Source of the DNA: Rubellimicrobium thermophilum DSM 16684
Lineage (GTDB): Bacteria > Pseudomonadota > Alphaproteobacteria > Rhodobacterales > Rhodobacteraceae
Direction of reading: 5' to 3'
Assembly (NCBI RefSeq): GCF_000442315.1
Contig: NZ_KE557320.1
Coordinates: 1,141,606 to 1,205,605 of the forward strand
Length of the DNA stretch: 64,000 nucleotides
In this document: one piece after another, positions 1 through 10,011 of the stretch
Position numbering within the stretch: the first letter of the stretch is position 1
Layout: each line of letters begins with the position of its first letter
Notes under the pieces: model-generated
Seen by the model: only the letters and a program-made list of their open reading frames with translations
The model's database searches: none
Told to the model about the DNA's origin: nothing
Translations under genes and position numbers: made by a program

Positions 1-1076
1 TCATAGACGACACCAACGAGAAGGAAGAGCGCGCCGGAGATGAACCCGTGCGAGAGCATCTGGAAGATGGCGCCATCCACCCCCTGCTGATTGGCCGCGA
101 AGATCCCCATCGTCACGAAGCCCATATGGGCGACCGAGGAATAGGCGATCAGCTTCTTCATGTCGGTCTGCACCAGCGCCACCAGCGAGGTGTAGACCAC
201 CGCAATCGCCGAGAGCCACAGCACCAGCGGCGCCATCACCTCGGAGCCGACGGGGAACATCGGCAGCGAGAAGCGCAGGAAGCCGTAGCCCCCCATTTTG
301 AGCAGGATCGCCGCCAGCACCACCGAACCGGCCGTGGGGGCCTGCACATGCGCATCCGGCAGCCATGTATGCACCGGCCACATCGGCATCTTCACCGCGA
401 AGCTCAGGAAGAAGCCGAGGAACAGCATCGTCTGCATGCCCCCCAGGACCGTGATGCCGAGGATGCGGAAGCTCTCGGAGGGGAAGTCATGCGCCAGCAG
501 CGCGGGAATGTCGGTCGTCCCCGCCTGCACGAACATGGCGACCATCGCCACGAGCATGAAGATCGAGCCGAGGAAGGTATAGAGGAAGAACTTGAAGGCC
601 GCATAGATGCGGTCCTTGCCGCCCCAGATCCCGATGATCAGGAACATCGGGATCAGCCCGCCCTCGAAGAAGAGATAGAACAGGATCAGGTCCAGCGCGA
701 CGAAGACTCCGATCATCAGCGTCTCGAGCACGAGGAACGCGATCATGTATTCCCGAACGCGGGTGGTCACGTCCCAGGCGCTGGCGATGACCAGCGGCAT
801 CAGGAAGGTCGTCAGCATCACGAACAGGACCGAGATGCCGTCCACCCCCACCTTGTACTGCAGGCCGAGCAGCCATTCGCGCTGCTCCACCAGCTGAAAG
901 CCGGGATCAGCCGGATCGAAACGCGCGAGGATGAAGAGACTCGCGACGAAGGTCGCCACCGTCGTCAGGAAGGCGATCCATTTCGCGTTGCGCTGGGCAT
1001 CCGCATCATCCCCCCGCAGCAGGAGAAGGGCCAGCGCACCGAGCGTGGGCAGGAAGGTGACAAGCGACAGGAGCAT
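1..1076 (-). CDS. nuoM: NADH-quinone oxidoreductase subunit M (partial, 3' end outside window)
   Basis: Proton-pumping antiporter-like membrane subunit of complex I in the cytoplasmic membrane. About 358 residues of a family near 510 are present; the frame is open to the left edge. Reading from the ATG gives hydrophobic segments throughout, the conserved glutamate of the fifth helix (context [11 protein letters not shown]), the segment [18 protein letters not shown] and the helix-7 lysine region [15 protein letters not shown]. The ATG shares one base with the nuoL stop (TGATG), so translation is probably coupled. No frameshift was seen. The downstream gene, expected to be nuoN, lies outside. 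Confidence 0.96.
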   Translation of the reverse strand, partial: MLLSLVTFLPTLGALALLLLRGDDADAQRNAKWIAFLTTVATFVASLFILARFDPADPGFQLVEQREWLLGLQYKVGVDGISVLFVMLTTFLMPLVIASAWDVTTRVREYMIAFLVLETLMIGVFVALDLILFYLFFEGGLIPMFLIIGIWGGKDRIYAAFKFFLYTFLGSIFMLVAMVAMFVQAGTTDIPALLAHDFPSESFRILGITVLGGMQTMLFLGFFLSFAVKMPMWPVHTWLPDAHVQAPTAGSVVLAAILLKMGGYGFLRFSLPMFPVGSEVMAPLVLWLSAIAVVYTSLVALVQTDMKKLIAYSSVAHMGFVTMGIFAANQQGVDGAIFQMLSHGFISGALFLLVGVVY

Positions 1077-3287
1077 CAGTTCGCCCCTCCGAAGACGGTG
1101 ATCCAGGTCAGAAGGACGGCGAGGCCGATGACCATCGCAAAGGCATAGTGGAAGACATAGCCCGACTGCAGCCGCGACGCGATGCGGGTGAAGGTCGGCA
1201 CGGCACCAAGCGCGATGCCGTTGATCGTCCCGTCGATCGCCGCGCCGTCGCCGCCGCGCCAGAAGAGCCGCCCCAGAGCCTGCGCCCCGCGCACGAAGAC
1301 CGCGTCATAGATCTCGTCGAAATACCACTTGTTGAGCAGGAAGCGGTAGAGCGGCGCCTGCGTCCGGGCGAGAGCCGCCGGCAGGTCCGGCCGGCGGATG
1401 TAGAACAGCCAGGCCAGTCCCGTGCCCAGCAGCATCGCCAGGAAAGGCGACAGCTTGACCCATGCGGGCGCATGATGCGCGGCATCCAGGACATGTTCGC
1501 TTTCGGCGTTCATGGCGATGGCGCCACCGAGTTCGGGGGCCGGAATCGCCTCTCCCTCGGCAGCGGCATCGACCGCCGCCTCGGCATGAGCCGTCCCGTC
1601 TTCGGCCGCGGCCTCCTCGGGGGTCGCGGTCGTCGCGGCAACGGGCTCATGCTCGCCATCGCCGGCACGGGCCTCGCTCCCGACCTCGGCATGATGGGGC
1701 ATGTGGAAGAAGGAGACCATCCGCTCGTGATCGCCGAAGAAGTCCTTGTGCCAGACCATCCCCGCAAAGACCGCGCCAAGGGCCAGGACGGCCAGAGGAA
1801 GCGTCATCGTCCAGGGGCTTTCATGCGGCTCGTGATGATGGGCATGATGAGAGCCGTCATGCGCGTCCTCATGCCCCGCATGATGGCCATGACCCGCTGC
1901 ATGACCCGCATGACCCCAGCGCGGCGCGCCCCAGAAGGTGAGGAACATCAGCCGCCAGGAATAGAAGGCCGTCATCGCCGCGGCGATCACCAGCGCCCAG
2001 AAGGCGAAGCCGCTGCCCGAGGCCCAGGCCGTCTCGACGATCGCGTCCTTGGACAGGAAGCCCGCAAAGCCGACATAGGTCAGCGGGATCCCCACGCCGG
2101 TGATGGCCAGCGTGCCGATCAGCATGGCCCAGAAGGTGTAGGGAACATACCGGCGCAGGCCACCGTAATGGCGCATGTCCTGCTCGTGATGCATCGCATG
2201 GATCACCGAACCCGCGCCCAGAAACAGCATCGCCTTGAAGAAGGCGTGGGTGAAGAGATGGAACATCGCGGCGCCATAGACGCCCGCCCCCGCCGCCACG
2301 AACATGTAGCCGAGCTGGGAGCAGGTCGAATAGGCGATCACGCGCTTGATGTCGTTCTGCACGAGCCCCACGGTCGCCGCAAAGGAAGGCCGTCGCCGCA
2401 CCGATGACGATGATGAAGTCCTTCGCATGAGGCGCCACCTCGTAGAGCGGCGACATCCGGCAGACCAGGAACACCCCCGCCGTCACCATCGTGGCGGCAT
2501 GGATGAGGGCCGAGACGGGTGTCGGACCCTCCATCGCATCGGGCAGCCAGGTATGCAGGAAGAGCTGCGCCGACTTGCCCATCGCGCCGATGAACAGGAG
2601 CACCGCCGCCAGCTCGGCCGCGTTCCATTCGCCCCACAGGAAGGTCAGCTGCGTCTGCGCCAGATCCCCCGCACGGGCGAAGATGTCGTCCAGCCGGATC
2701 GAATCGGTCAGGAAATAGAGCGCGAAGATGCCCAGCAGGAAGCCGAAATCCCCCACGCGGTTGACAACGAAAGCCTTGATCTGGGCGGCATTCGCGCTGG
2801 ACCTGCGGAAGTAGAAGCCGATCAGGAGATAGGACGCCAGACCCACGCCTTCCCAGCCGAAGAACAGCTGCAGCAGGTTGTCCGCCGTCACCAGCGCCAG
2901 CATCGCGAAGGTGAAGAAGCTCAGAAAGGCCGTGAACCGGGCGCGGTAGGGTTCTCCCTCGTGGAAATTGTCGTCATGGGCCATGTAGCCCACCGAATAC
3001 AGATGCACGAGAGCCGAAACGGTCGTGATGACGACCAGCATGATCGCCGTCAGCCGATCGAGGCGGATCGACCATTCGCCCGAGAGCGTCCCCGATTCGA
3101 TCCAGCGCATCAGCACGATGTGCTGCACACTGCCGTCGAAGGACAGGAACACGACCCAGGACAGGACGGCACAGAGGCCGAGGATCAGCGTGGCCAGCCA
3201 GATCGCCGCCTGCTCGCCGATCAGCCGCCAGCCAAAGCCACAGAGAACAGCGCCGACCAAGGGCGCAAGGAGGATGACGCTGGTCAC
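1076..3287 (-). CDS. nuoL: NADH-quinone oxidoreductase subunit L (single-base frameshift)
   Basis: Largest antiporter-like membrane subunit of complex I, carrying the long lateral helix. The GTG start lies 3 bases after the nuoK stop. The frame breaks near 2384-2385: the reading ends ...VIGAATAF and must lose one base to continue [20 protein letters not shown]. Removing one base gives 736 codons, normal for alphaproteobacteria. After the core antiporter helices there is a histidine-rich loop (about 1,840-1,930) and then an Ala/Glu-rich loop (about 1,500-1,690) before the C-terminal helices. The frameshift is most likely a sequence error, since nuoK and nuoM around it are intact. Confidence 0.95.
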
Positions 3288-3290
3288 GGC

Positions 3291-3596
3291 TCAGCCCTTC
3301 ATGACATTGACGTCTTCGACGTCGATCGTGCCGCGGTTGCGGAAGAAGCAGACGAGGATCGCAAGACCGATCGCCGCCTCGGCCGCCGCCACCGTCAGCA
3401 CGAACAGCGTGAACACCTGGCCCACGAGATCGCCCGAATGGACGGAAAAGGCCACGAGATTGATGTTGACCGCCAGCAGGATCAGCTCGAGCGACATCAA
3501 GAGGATGATGATGTTCTTGCGATTGAGGAACAGCCCGAAGATCCCGACGACGAACAGCGCCGCCGCCACGGTCAGATAATGTTCAAGTCCGATCAT
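3291..3596 (-). CDS. nuoK: NADH-quinone oxidoreductase subunit K
   Basis: Small membrane subunit of complex I, 101 residues, the usual length. Three hydrophobic segments are visible; the second carries the conserved glutamate in [17 protein letters not shown], which belongs to the central charged axis of proton translocation. The ATG overlaps the nuoJ stop by four bases (ATGA) and the nuoL start follows 3 bases after its stop, so J-K-L is tightly coupled. Confidence 0.97.
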   Translation of the reverse strand: MIGLEHYLTVAAALFVVGIFGLFLNRKNIIILLMSLELILLAVNINLVAFSVHSGDLVGQVFTLFVLTVAAAEAAIGLAILVCFFRNRGTIDVEDVNVMKG

Positions 3597-4225
3597 CGAC
3601 GGGCTCCTTCGATGGGTGCGGCAACCCCCTGCCCCGGCGCGGGATCGGTCATCACCAGCGTTCGCGCCGGATCGCGGAACATCTGCGCCAGGGCATCCTG
3701 ACGCTTCACATCCTGCCGGTGGCGCAGCGTCAGCACGATCGCCCCGATCATGGCCACGAGCAGGACCAGCCCCGCGAGCTGGAACAGAAGGAAATAGCGG
3801 TCATAGAGGATAAGCCCGATGGCCCGGGTATTCTCGGCCACGCCCATGGGGGCGGCGATGCGCGCCGCCGCCCCGGCATCGCGCTCCCAGGCGCCGAAGG
3901 CGATGGCCAGCTGCATCAGCACGATCAGACCGATCAGCAGCGCCAGCGGCAGATACTTCGCCATCTCGGCCTTCAGCTCGGCGAAGTCCACATCGAGCAT
4001 CATCACCACGAAGAGGAACAGCACCGCCACCGCGCCGACATAGACGATCACCAGCAGCATCGCGACGAATTCGGCCCCCATCAGCACGAAGAGCCCGGCC
4101 GAGGACAGGAAGGACAGGATCAGCCACAGGACCGAATGCACCGGATTGCGGCTGACCACCGTCATCAGCCCCCCCGCAAGGGTCGTGATGGCAAACAGAT
4201 AGAAGGCAAAGGATACGGCGGTCAT
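3593..4225 (-). CDS. nuoJ: NADH-quinone oxidoreductase subunit J
   Basis: Membrane subunit of complex I, 210 residues with five predicted hydrophobic segments. The N-terminal [20 protein letters not shown] and the third helix with [20 protein letters not shown] are typical of the family. The ATG at 4225 is followed by the tightly spaced nuoK, nuoL and nuoM. Upstream is a 184-base gap, the longest within the I-to-M part of the cluster, which carries two TTAA-type boxes and may give this sub-operon its own control. Confidence 0.96.
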   Translation of the reverse strand: MTAVSFAFYLFAITTLAGGLMTVVSRNPVHSVLWLILSFLSSAGLFVLMGAEFVAMLLVIVYVGAVAVLFLFVVMMLDVDFAELKAEMAKYLPLALLIGLIVLMQLAIAFGAWERDAGAAARIAAPMGVAENTRAIGLILYDRYFLLFQLAGLVLLVAMIGAIVLTLRHRQDVKRQDALAQMFRDPARTLVMTDPAPGQGVAAPIEGARR

Positions 4226-4306
4226 GGGCGGGGCTCCCGAAGGGGAATGGCGGTCCGGTCGGCGCGTTCGGCGTCTCGTTGATGCAGGCAGGATGACGAA
4301 GGGAAG

Positions 4307-4352
4307 TTAACAAAGCGTAAGGGCGTCGGGCGTTGCGTTAACCCGATCTTAA
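4307..4352. promoter_or_regulatory. Two CtrA-type boxes upstream of nuoJ
   Basis: TTAA-N7-TTAA occurs exactly at 4338-4352, and a near copy TTAA-N7-TAAG at 4307-4321. TTAA-N7-TTAA(C) is the known binding consensus of the alphaproteobacterial cell-cycle/motility regulator CtrA. The site lies in the only sizeable gap between the CMD-like gene and nuoJ. In DNA this rich in G+C an exact match by chance is unlikely. Regulation of nuoJ-M by CtrA is inference only. Confidence 0.4.
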
Positions 4353-4409
4353 CCGCCGCCATGCCACGCGCGCGCGAGGCGATTCGGCCGGCGGATCGGA
4401 CAGACGCGG

Positions 4410-4823
4410 TCATGCCTTGTCCTCCCCCATCGCCTCGATGGCCAGTTCCATCGCCTTGGCCATCGCGGGAACCCCCCCGAAGAGACCGGCCATCGCAATG
4501 GTCTCGGCAATCTCCTGGCGGCTGGCCCCGGCCTCGCGCGCATGGCGGACCGTCAGACGGATCTGCGGTTCGGCCTGGGCGCCCTGGATCGTCAGACCGG
4601 CCAGCGTCAGCAGAAGGCGCGTCTTCGCATCCAGCCCGCCGGGATTGAAGGTCTTGCCCAGAAAGGCATCCAGCGCCGCCCTGGGCATGGTGGGCCAGAG
4701 CGATTCGAACCCCTTGGGCGTGAACGTCTCCAGCGCAGGATTGAGGGCACGCGCCAGCTCCTGCCCGGCCTTCATCATGGCCGCGAAAGGATTGTCGCCA
4801 AAGGGATTCGGAGCGTCGGCCAT
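4410..4823 (-). CDS. Carboxymuconolactone decarboxylase (AhpD-like) family protein in the nuo cluster
   Basis: 137 residues. The central part (TRLLLTLAGLTIQGAQAEPQ and the following RHAREAGASRQEIAETIAMA) matches the CMD/AhpD-like all-helical fold. I see no CxxC pair, so peroxidase chemistry of the AhpD type is not supported. The ATG at 4823 shares one base with the nuoI stop, so it is co-translated with complex I genes. A CMD-like gene at this place is known from Rhodobacter nuo clusters; its role there is not established. It could serve in assembly or be unrelated to the complex. Confidence 0.85.
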   Translation of the reverse strand: MADAPNPFGDNPFAAMMKAGQELARALNPALETFTPKGFESLWPTMPRAALDAFLGKTFNPGGLDAKTRLLLTLAGLTIQGAQAEPQIRLTVRHAREAGASRQEIAETIAMAGLFGGVPAMAKAMELAIEAMGEDKA

Positions 4824-5320
4824 CAGCGATAGGGCGCGTCGGTTTCGATGTTGCGGGCGATCACGGCCTCCCAGCGCTCGCCGTTGTCGAGAAGCTTCTG
4901 CTTGTCGTAGAAGAGCTCCTCGCGCGTTTCGGTGGCGAATTCCATGTTCGGCCCCTCGACGATGGCATCCACCGGACAGGCCTCCTGGCAGAAGCCGCAA
5001 TAGATGCATTTCGTCATGTCGATGTCGTAGCGCGTCGTCCGGCGCGAGCCGTCCTCGCGCGGTTCGGCATCGATGACAATGGCCTGGGCGGGGCAGATCG
5101 CCTCGCACAGCTTGCAGGCGATGCAGCGCTCTTCCCCGTTGGGATAGCGGCGCAGCGCATGTTCGCCGCGAAAGCGCGGCGACTGGGGCGCGCGTTCGTG
5201 CGGATAGTTGATGGTGGCCTTGGGCCTGAAGAAGTATTTCAGACCGATCCCGAATCCCTTCAGGAAATCCACCAGAAGCCAGTATTTCGCGGCACGGGCG
5301 ATGTCGAAGCGGGTGGTCAT
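4823..5320 (-). CDS. nuoI: NADH-quinone oxidoreductase subunit I
   Basis: Peripheral-arm ferredoxin-like subunit carrying two [4Fe-4S] clusters (N6a, N6b). 165 residues, the normal length. Two cluster motifs are seen: [12 protein letters not shown] and [12 protein letters not shown]. An upstream in-frame extension to 5509 is open but reads as low-complexity sequence lying over the nuoH end, so I take the ATG at 5320 ([14 protein letters not shown]), which matches the family N-terminus. The gap to nuoH is 58 bases. Confidence 0.97.
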   Translation of the reverse strand: MTTRFDIARAAKYWLLVDFLKGFGIGLKYFFRPKATINYPHERAPQSPRFRGEHALRRYPNGEERCIACKLCEAICPAQAIVIDAEPREDGSRRTTRYDIDMTKCIYCGFCQEACPVDAIVEGPNMEFATETREELFYDKQKLLDNGERWEAVIARNIETDAPYR

Positions 5321-5378
5321 GGGTGGCCTCCGCAGGCGGATGCTGCCGTCAGGACAATGAAGGGATGCGCGGTCATCC

Positions 5379-6419
5379 TCAGCCCCCCCAGGTCCAGCGT
5401 GCCCAGGCGCCGCCCAGCACTTCGAACTTGGCCAGGAAGGACACCAGCACCACCCAGGCGAGCGAGAAGGGCAGGAACACCTTCCAGCCCAGCCGCATGA
5501 GCTGGTCATAGCGGTAGCGCGGCGTGATCGCCTTGACCATCGCGAAGACGAAGAACAGCAGCAGCACCTTGATCAGCAGCCACAGGAACCCGTCCGGCAG
5601 GCCCGGGACCGGCGACAGCCAGCCGCCGAAGAACAGGATCGCCGTCAGCGTGCACATCAGCACCATCGCCAGATATTCGGCGATCATGAACAGCAGGAAG
5701 GGCGTGGAGGAATATTCCACCTGATAACCCGCCACCAGTTCGGATTCGGCCTCGGGCAGGTCGAAGGGGGGACGGTTGGTCTCGGCCAGGGCAGAGATCA
5801 GGAAGAGGAAGACCATCGGGAAATGGACGACCCAGTACCAGCCGAAGAGCCCCGCCCCCGTGTCCTGTGCGCGCACGATGTCGCCGAAATTCATGCTGCC
5901 GGTGGAGATGATGACCCCGATGATGATGAGACCAAGCGACACCTCGTAGGAGATCATCTGCGCCGCCGAACGCAGGCTTCCCAGGAAGGGATATTTGGAG
6001 TTCGACGCCCAGCCCCCCATGATGATGCCGTAGACCCCGAGCGAGGAGATCGCGAGGACATAGAGGATCGCGACATTGATGTCGGCCAGGACCCAGCCGT
6101 CATTGAAGGGAATGACCGCCCAGGCGATCACGGCCACGACGAAGGAGATCAGCGGCGCCAGAAGGAACACGGCCTTGTCGGCGCCGGCGGGAATCACCAC
6201 TTCCTTGACGATGTACTTGAGGAAGTCCGCAAAGCTCTGCAGCAGACCCCAGGGCCCGACGACATTCGGCCCGCGCCGCAGCTGCACCGCCGCCCAGATC
6301 TTGCGGTCGGCATAGAGCAGGAAGGCCAGCGCGACCAGCAGGGGCACGATGATCAGAAGGCACTGCGCCAGGATGACAAGGGTGATCCCCAGCCAGTGAT
6401 CGGTGAAGAATGCCGACAC
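5379..6419 (-). CDS. nuoH: NADH-quinone oxidoreductase subunit H
   Basis: Membrane subunit that forms the quinone chamber at the junction of the two arms. 346 residues. Conserved pieces are [21 protein letters not shown] in two overlapping halves near residues 40-65 and the quinone-loop segment [19 protein letters not shown] in mid-protein. The start is GTG at 6419, preceded by a strong ribosome-binding site AGGAGG. It follows a small lipoprotein gene by 10 bases. Confidence 0.97.
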   Translation of the reverse strand: MSAFFTDHWLGITLVILAQCLLIIVPLLVALAFLLYADRKIWAAVQLRRGPNVVGPWGLLQSFADFLKYIVKEVVIPAGADKAVFLLAPLISFVVAVIAWAVIPFNDGWVLADINVAILYVLAISSLGVYGIIMGGWASNSKYPFLGSLRSAAQMISYEVSLGLIIIGVIISTGSMNFGDIVRAQDTGAGLFGWYWVVHFPMVFLFLISALAETNRPPFDLPEAESELVAGYQVEYSSTPFLLFMIAEYLAMVLMCTLTAILFFGGWLSPVPGLPDGFLWLLIKVLLLFFVFAMVKAITPRYRYDQLMRLGWKVFLPFSLAWVVLVSFLAKFEVLGGAWARWTWGG

Positions 6420-6429
6420 GTTGCCCCTC

Positions 6430-6823
6430 CTAGACCGTCGGAATGCCGCGGAGGGCGCAGTCGGCGACCGTCACCTCGGCGTCGATCGTCCGCACCCCCC
6501 CGGGGAAGCGCGGGCGAGATGGTGTAAACAGCATCCGCCCGCGAGATTCCAGCCTGTTCCTCTGTCAGGGTGCGGATATGACGGGCAAAGCCATAGCCCC
6601 GGATCAGGGCATATTGCGCCGCCGCACAGGCGGCATAGCGATGAAGATCCTCCGCCCCCCGTGCGCCGCGCATGGCAACGCGCACGCTCACCAGATCATC
6701 GTCCAGCAGCGCCGTCTCCACACCCAGATATTCACGCCCCGCCGCAGGCCCCTGCGAGGCACCGGAAGCCGCCCCGCAGGCCGGAAGGGCCGCGAGCGCC
6801 AGCACCGCAAGCACGGGTCTCAC
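6430..6823 (-). CDS. Small lipoprotein-like protein between nuoG and nuoH (single-base frameshift)
   Basis: The N-terminus [17 protein letters not shown] looks like a lipoprotein signal with cysteine 16 as lipidation site, though the lipobox (LPAC) is weak. The mature part reads [20 protein letters not shown] and continues through a region with several cysteines. The frame breaks in a C7 run at 6495-6501; dropping one base gives 130 codons ending ...[11 protein letters not shown]. The GTG start overlaps the nuoG stop (GTGA). I do not know a function; the position suggests a complex I accessory or assembly protein of Rhodobacterales. Confidence 0.75.
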
Positions 6824-8850
6824 TCCGCCGCCATCCTCGCACGGGCCCGCTGCGCCTCGGCAGCCGACAGTTCGGCCATCAGCGGAGAGGCGCGGGCGAT
6901 GGGATTGGTGAGATAGAAGTCGCGCACCGCGTTGCGGAAGGGGCCGCGGCCCAGATCGCCCGCAGGCAGATCCGGCAGTTCGTTCGCCGCAACCTCGTCG
7001 ATGCGCGCCAGATGCGGATGCGCCGCCACCAGCGCCTGACGCAGGGCCGCCAGACTGTCCCAGGGCAGCGGCGCGCCGATCTCGCCCGAGAGGGCCCGCA
7101 GGATCGCCCAGTTCTCCCGCGCCTCGCCCGGCGGAAAACCGGCCCGCAGCGCAAGCTGGGGGCGCCCCTCGGTATTGACGAACAGGCCGTTCTCCTCGGT
7201 CCAGGCGGCAGCGGGCAGGATGATGTCCGCCCGATGCGCCCCCCGGTCGCCATGATGGCCCTGATAGATCACCGTCGGCCCCGCGGGCAGGTCGATCTCG
7301 TCGGCACCCAGGCTGAAGATCACATCCGCCCCGTCGAGCGCCGCGGCCACCCCCCCATCGGTCGTGCAGCCCACATCCAGAGCGCCGACGCGCGAAGCAG
7401 CCGTGTGCAGGATCAGCAACCGCGCATCCCACAGCCGGGCAGCCCGGACCACATGGGCCAGAACCCCCGCGCCATCCGCCTCGGTCAGGGCCCCCTGGCC
7501 GAGGATGACGAGAGTCCGCCCCGCCGCGCCCCACCCGGCCTTGCCGGCAAGGGCGGCCAGCGCCTCACGGCCGGTTCCGAGATGGTCGTAGCCATAGGTC
7601 AGGTCTGCCGCCGGCCCGATCAGGGCGATCTCGCCCCCCCTGAGCCAGGCCTTGCGGATCCGGGCATTGAGGACCGGCGCCTCGGTCCGGGGATTGGTGC
7701 CGATCAGCAGGATGCGCTGCGCCGAATCGATGTCCTCGATGCGCGCCGTCCCGACATAACCGCCGCGCTGGCCGGCCGGCAGCATCGCGCCATCGACACG
7801 GCATTCCACAGCCCCGCCAAGGCCTTCGACGATCGTCTTCAGGCTGAAGGCGGCCTCGGTCGAGGCCAGGTCGCCGACCAGGCCGGCCACCTTGCGCGCG
7901 CCTTTCAGCGCCGCCGCCGCCGCCGCCAGAGCCTCGGGCCAGCTTGCCGGCCGCAGACGGCCGTCGCGACGCAGATAGGGACGGTCCAGCCGCTGACGCC
8001 GCAGACCATCCCAGGCGAAGCGGGTCTTGTCGGAGATCCACTCCTCGTTCACGCCGTCATGATTGCGCGGCAGGATGCGCATCACCTCGCGCCCCTTGAC
8101 GTCCACGCGGATGCTGCTGCCCAGCGCGTCCATGACATCGACGGTCTCGGTCTTGGTCAGCTCCCACGGGCGGGCCTTGAAGGCATAGGGCTTGGAGACC
8201 AGCGCGCCCACGGGGCAGAGATCGATGATGTTGCCCTGGAGATTCGAGGCCAGCGTCTGGCTGAGATAGGTCGTGATCTCGGCATCCTCGCCGCGCCCGG
8301 TCTGGCCCATCTGGGCCACGCCCGCCACCTCGGTCGTGAAGCGGACACAGCGTGTGCAGGAAATGCAGCGCGTCATGTGCGTCTCGACCAGCGGGCCCAG
8401 ATCCAGATCCTCGGCCGCGCGCTTGGGCTCGCGATAGCGAGAGAAACTCAGGCCATAGGCCATGGCCTGATCCTGAAGATCGCATTCGCCGCCCTGATCG
8501 CAGATCGGACAATCGAGCGGGTGATTGATGAGCAGGAATTCCATCACCCCTGCCCGCGCCTTGCGCACCATCGGCGAATTGGTCAGCACCACGGGCGGCT
8601 GTCCGTCGGGACCGGGGCGCAGATCCTTGACCTGCATGGCGCAGGACGCCGTCGGCTTGGGCGGACCACCCTTCACCTCGACAAGGCACATCCGGCAGTT
8701 GCCGGCGATCGACAGCCTTTCGTGATAGCAGAAGCGCGGAACCTCGATCCCCACCATGTCGCAGACCTGGAGGATCGTCATGGCACCGGGAACCTCGTAG
8801 ACCTGGCCGTCGATGCTGATGGGCCTGAGATCGGGCTTGGAATCGGGCAT
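6820..8850 (-). CDS. nuoG: NADH-quinone oxidoreductase subunit G
   Basis: Largest peripheral-arm subunit of complex I, 676 residues from the ATG at 8850 (another ATG at 8859 sits too close to the GGAGG). It carries a [2Fe-2S] ferredoxin domain with [15 protein letters not shown], then the N5-type ligand segment [17 protein letters not shown] and the [4Fe-4S] motif [10 protein letters not shown], followed by a molybdopterin-oxidoreductase-like domain. Its stop overlaps the start of the small lipoprotein gene. The gene lies 162 bases after the DUF5333 gene. Confidence 0.97.
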   Translation of the reverse strand: MPDSKPDLRPISIDGQVYEVPGAMTILQVCDMVGIEVPRFCYHERLSIAGNCRMCLVEVKGGPPKPTASCAMQVKDLRPGPDGQPPVVLTNSPMVRKARAGVMEFLLINHPLDCPICDQGGECDLQDQAMAYGLSFSRYREPKRAAEDLDLGPLVETHMTRCISCTRCVRFTTEVAGVAQMGQTGRGEDAEITTYLSQTLASNLQGNIIDLCPVGALVSKPYAFKARPWELTKTETVDVMDALGSSIRVDVKGREVMRILPRNHDGVNEEWISDKTRFAWDGLRRQRLDRPYLRRDGRLRPASWPEALAAAAAALKGARKVAGLVGDLASTEAAFSLKTIVEGLGGAVECRVDGAMLPAGQRGGYVGTARIEDIDSAQRILLIGTNPRTEAPVLNARIRKAWLRGGEIALIGPAADLTYGYDHLGTGREALAALAGKAGWGAAGRTLVILGQGALTEADGAGVLAHVVRAARLWDARLLILHTAASRVGALDVGCTTDGGVAAALDGADVIFSLGADEIDLPAGPTVIYQGHHGDRGAHRADIILPAAAWTEENGLFVNTEGRPQLALRAGFPPGEARENWAILRALSGEIGAPLPWDSLAALRQALVAAHPHLARIDEVAANELPDLPAGDLGRGPFRNAVRDFYLTNPIARASPLMAELSAAEAQRARARMAAE

Positions 8851-9021
8851 CGGGCACATCCCTCCGGTCGCGGGGGGGCGGTCGGCGTCTCCTGCCGGAA
8901 CTGCCCCGTTTCTCGGAGGTCTCTCTAGCGCGCACCGGGCGGCAGCGCCAGACGCCGCGCACCGGATGAAGCAGGCCGCCGCCTCACCGCCCCCCGCCCG
9001 ATCGCCGGACCGCTGGCGCCT

Positions 9022-9441
9022 TCAGTCCGCGAGCAGACGGCCGATCTGGCTTCCCTTGGCGATCTCGGCCCGGCCGACGGCGCAGTAGCTCTCCCACTCG
9101 CCCTCCACAGCGCCCATGTTGCGCAGCCTCTCCCGCGCGATGGCCTCGAGGCGGGCCTTTTCCTCCCGGTTGTCGATATAGGCCTCGATCTCGGCCCGCG
9201 AGAAGCCGAGCGATCGGGCATGCGCCTCGAGCGACCACAGGAAGGCCAGGCCCGCCAGACGGCGCCCCTCGAGCGAATCGCAGCGCCGGTCGATCTCATA
9301 GGCGATGGCCGTATCGATCAGCCCTTCGGTGATGCGCTCCACCCGGCCGATGGGGGGAATCTCGGCCGCCACGGGGGCCGCCCAGACCAGCGCGAGAAGG
9401 ACCGCGATGGCAGGACGGCGCGCAGGGGAAATCCGAATCAT
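9022..9441 (-). CDS. DUF5333 family exported protein, nuo-linked
   Basis: 139 residues starting at the ATG preceded by GGAG. A signal peptide (ARRPAIAVLLALVWAAPVAA, cleavage near residue 26) precedes an alpha-helical mature domain containing two cysteines, one in YEIDRRCDSLEGRRLAGLA and one in WESYCAVGRAEI near the C-terminus; they could form a disulfide in the periplasm. The family is known mainly from Rhodobacterales beside complex I genes and has no assigned function. It is the first gene of the part of the cluster that continues with nuoG. Confidence 0.8.
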   Translation of the reverse strand: MIRISPARRPAIAVLLALVWAAPVAAEIPPIGRVERITEGLIDTAIAYEIDRRCDSLEGRRLAGLAFLWSLEAHARSLGFSRAEIEAYIDNREEKARLEAIARERLRNMGAVEGEWESYCAVGRAEIAKGSQIGRLLAD

Positions 9442-9699
9442 GAGGCTGCTCCTCTCCGGGGCCGGTCGCAGCCGCCTTCCCGAAGGACGCGCAGCGGCCC
9501 GACCGATCCTGCTCCATATGGTCCGGGATGCGCTGTCAGGCCATATCAAGCCTTCGTGGGTCGGCGACGGACCGCCGCCGGAGGATGCCGGCCGCAGGCG
9601 CTGCGACAGGAACAAGGGAGGGCACAAGGGAGCGCGCAGGGAACAGTCCTGCATCGGCAGGGGTTACGGAGGCGACGATGAGCATGGAGCCTCTGCGCG

Positions 9700-9930
9700 A
9701 TGACGATGCCCCTCAGCCGCCCTGCCCTTCTGATTCTCGCCTTCGGTCTGGCCGGCCTGGCGCTGGCGATGAACCTCCGCCACGGCGCCACGACGGAGGG
9801 CCGCGCCCCGCGCCGCCCTGTGCGCAATGCCGGACGGGACGAGATGACGATGCCGCCCCGCCAGTGGGACCGCCTCGACGAGACGCTTGACGCGAGCTTT
9901 CCCGCCTCGGACCCGGCAGCGACCTATTGA
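9700..9930 (+). CDS. Small membrane-anchored protein, antisense to the nuo cluster
   Basis: 76 residues. One hydrophobic N-terminal segment (PALLILAFGLAGLALAM) is followed by a polar tail ending DETLDASFPASDPAATY. The C-terminal ESFPASDP-like motif recurs in many short uncharacterised proteobacterial proteins, which supports coding. GGAG lies about 10 bases before the ATG. The gene is on the opposite strand to all nuo genes, divergent from the DUF5333 gene and convergent with nuoF, so it splits the nuo transcription unit unless read-through occurs. Function unknown. Confidence 0.6.
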   Translation: MTMPLSRPALLILAFGLAGLALAMNLRHGATTEGRAPRRPVRNAGRDEMTMPPRQWDRLDETLDASFPASDPAATY

Positions 9931-9982
9931 CGGCCACCGGTCTGCCCCCCTTTCGCGCGGCGAGGGAAAGGCGCCGTGGCCG
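9931..9982. terminator. Nested hairpin between convergent genes (possible bidirectional terminator)
   Basis: CGGCCAC (9931-9937) pairs with GTGGCCG (9976-9982), and inside it CCTTTC (9949-9954) pairs with GAAAGG (9966-9971). It starts right after the stop of the small plus-strand gene and ends 29 bases from the nuoF stop. There is no U tract, so intrinsic termination is uncertain. Confidence 0.4.
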
Positions 9983-10011
9983 GGAGGCCGGGGCCGGGCG
10001 ATGCGGCGCCG

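Noticed and set aside
48..1148. Long plus-strand open frames across the nuo region (for example 48-1148 and 6403-8928)
   Set aside because: They are rich in His/Arg/Gln/Glu, have no family resemblance and lie wholly antisense to intact nuo genes; they are high-G+C shadow frames.
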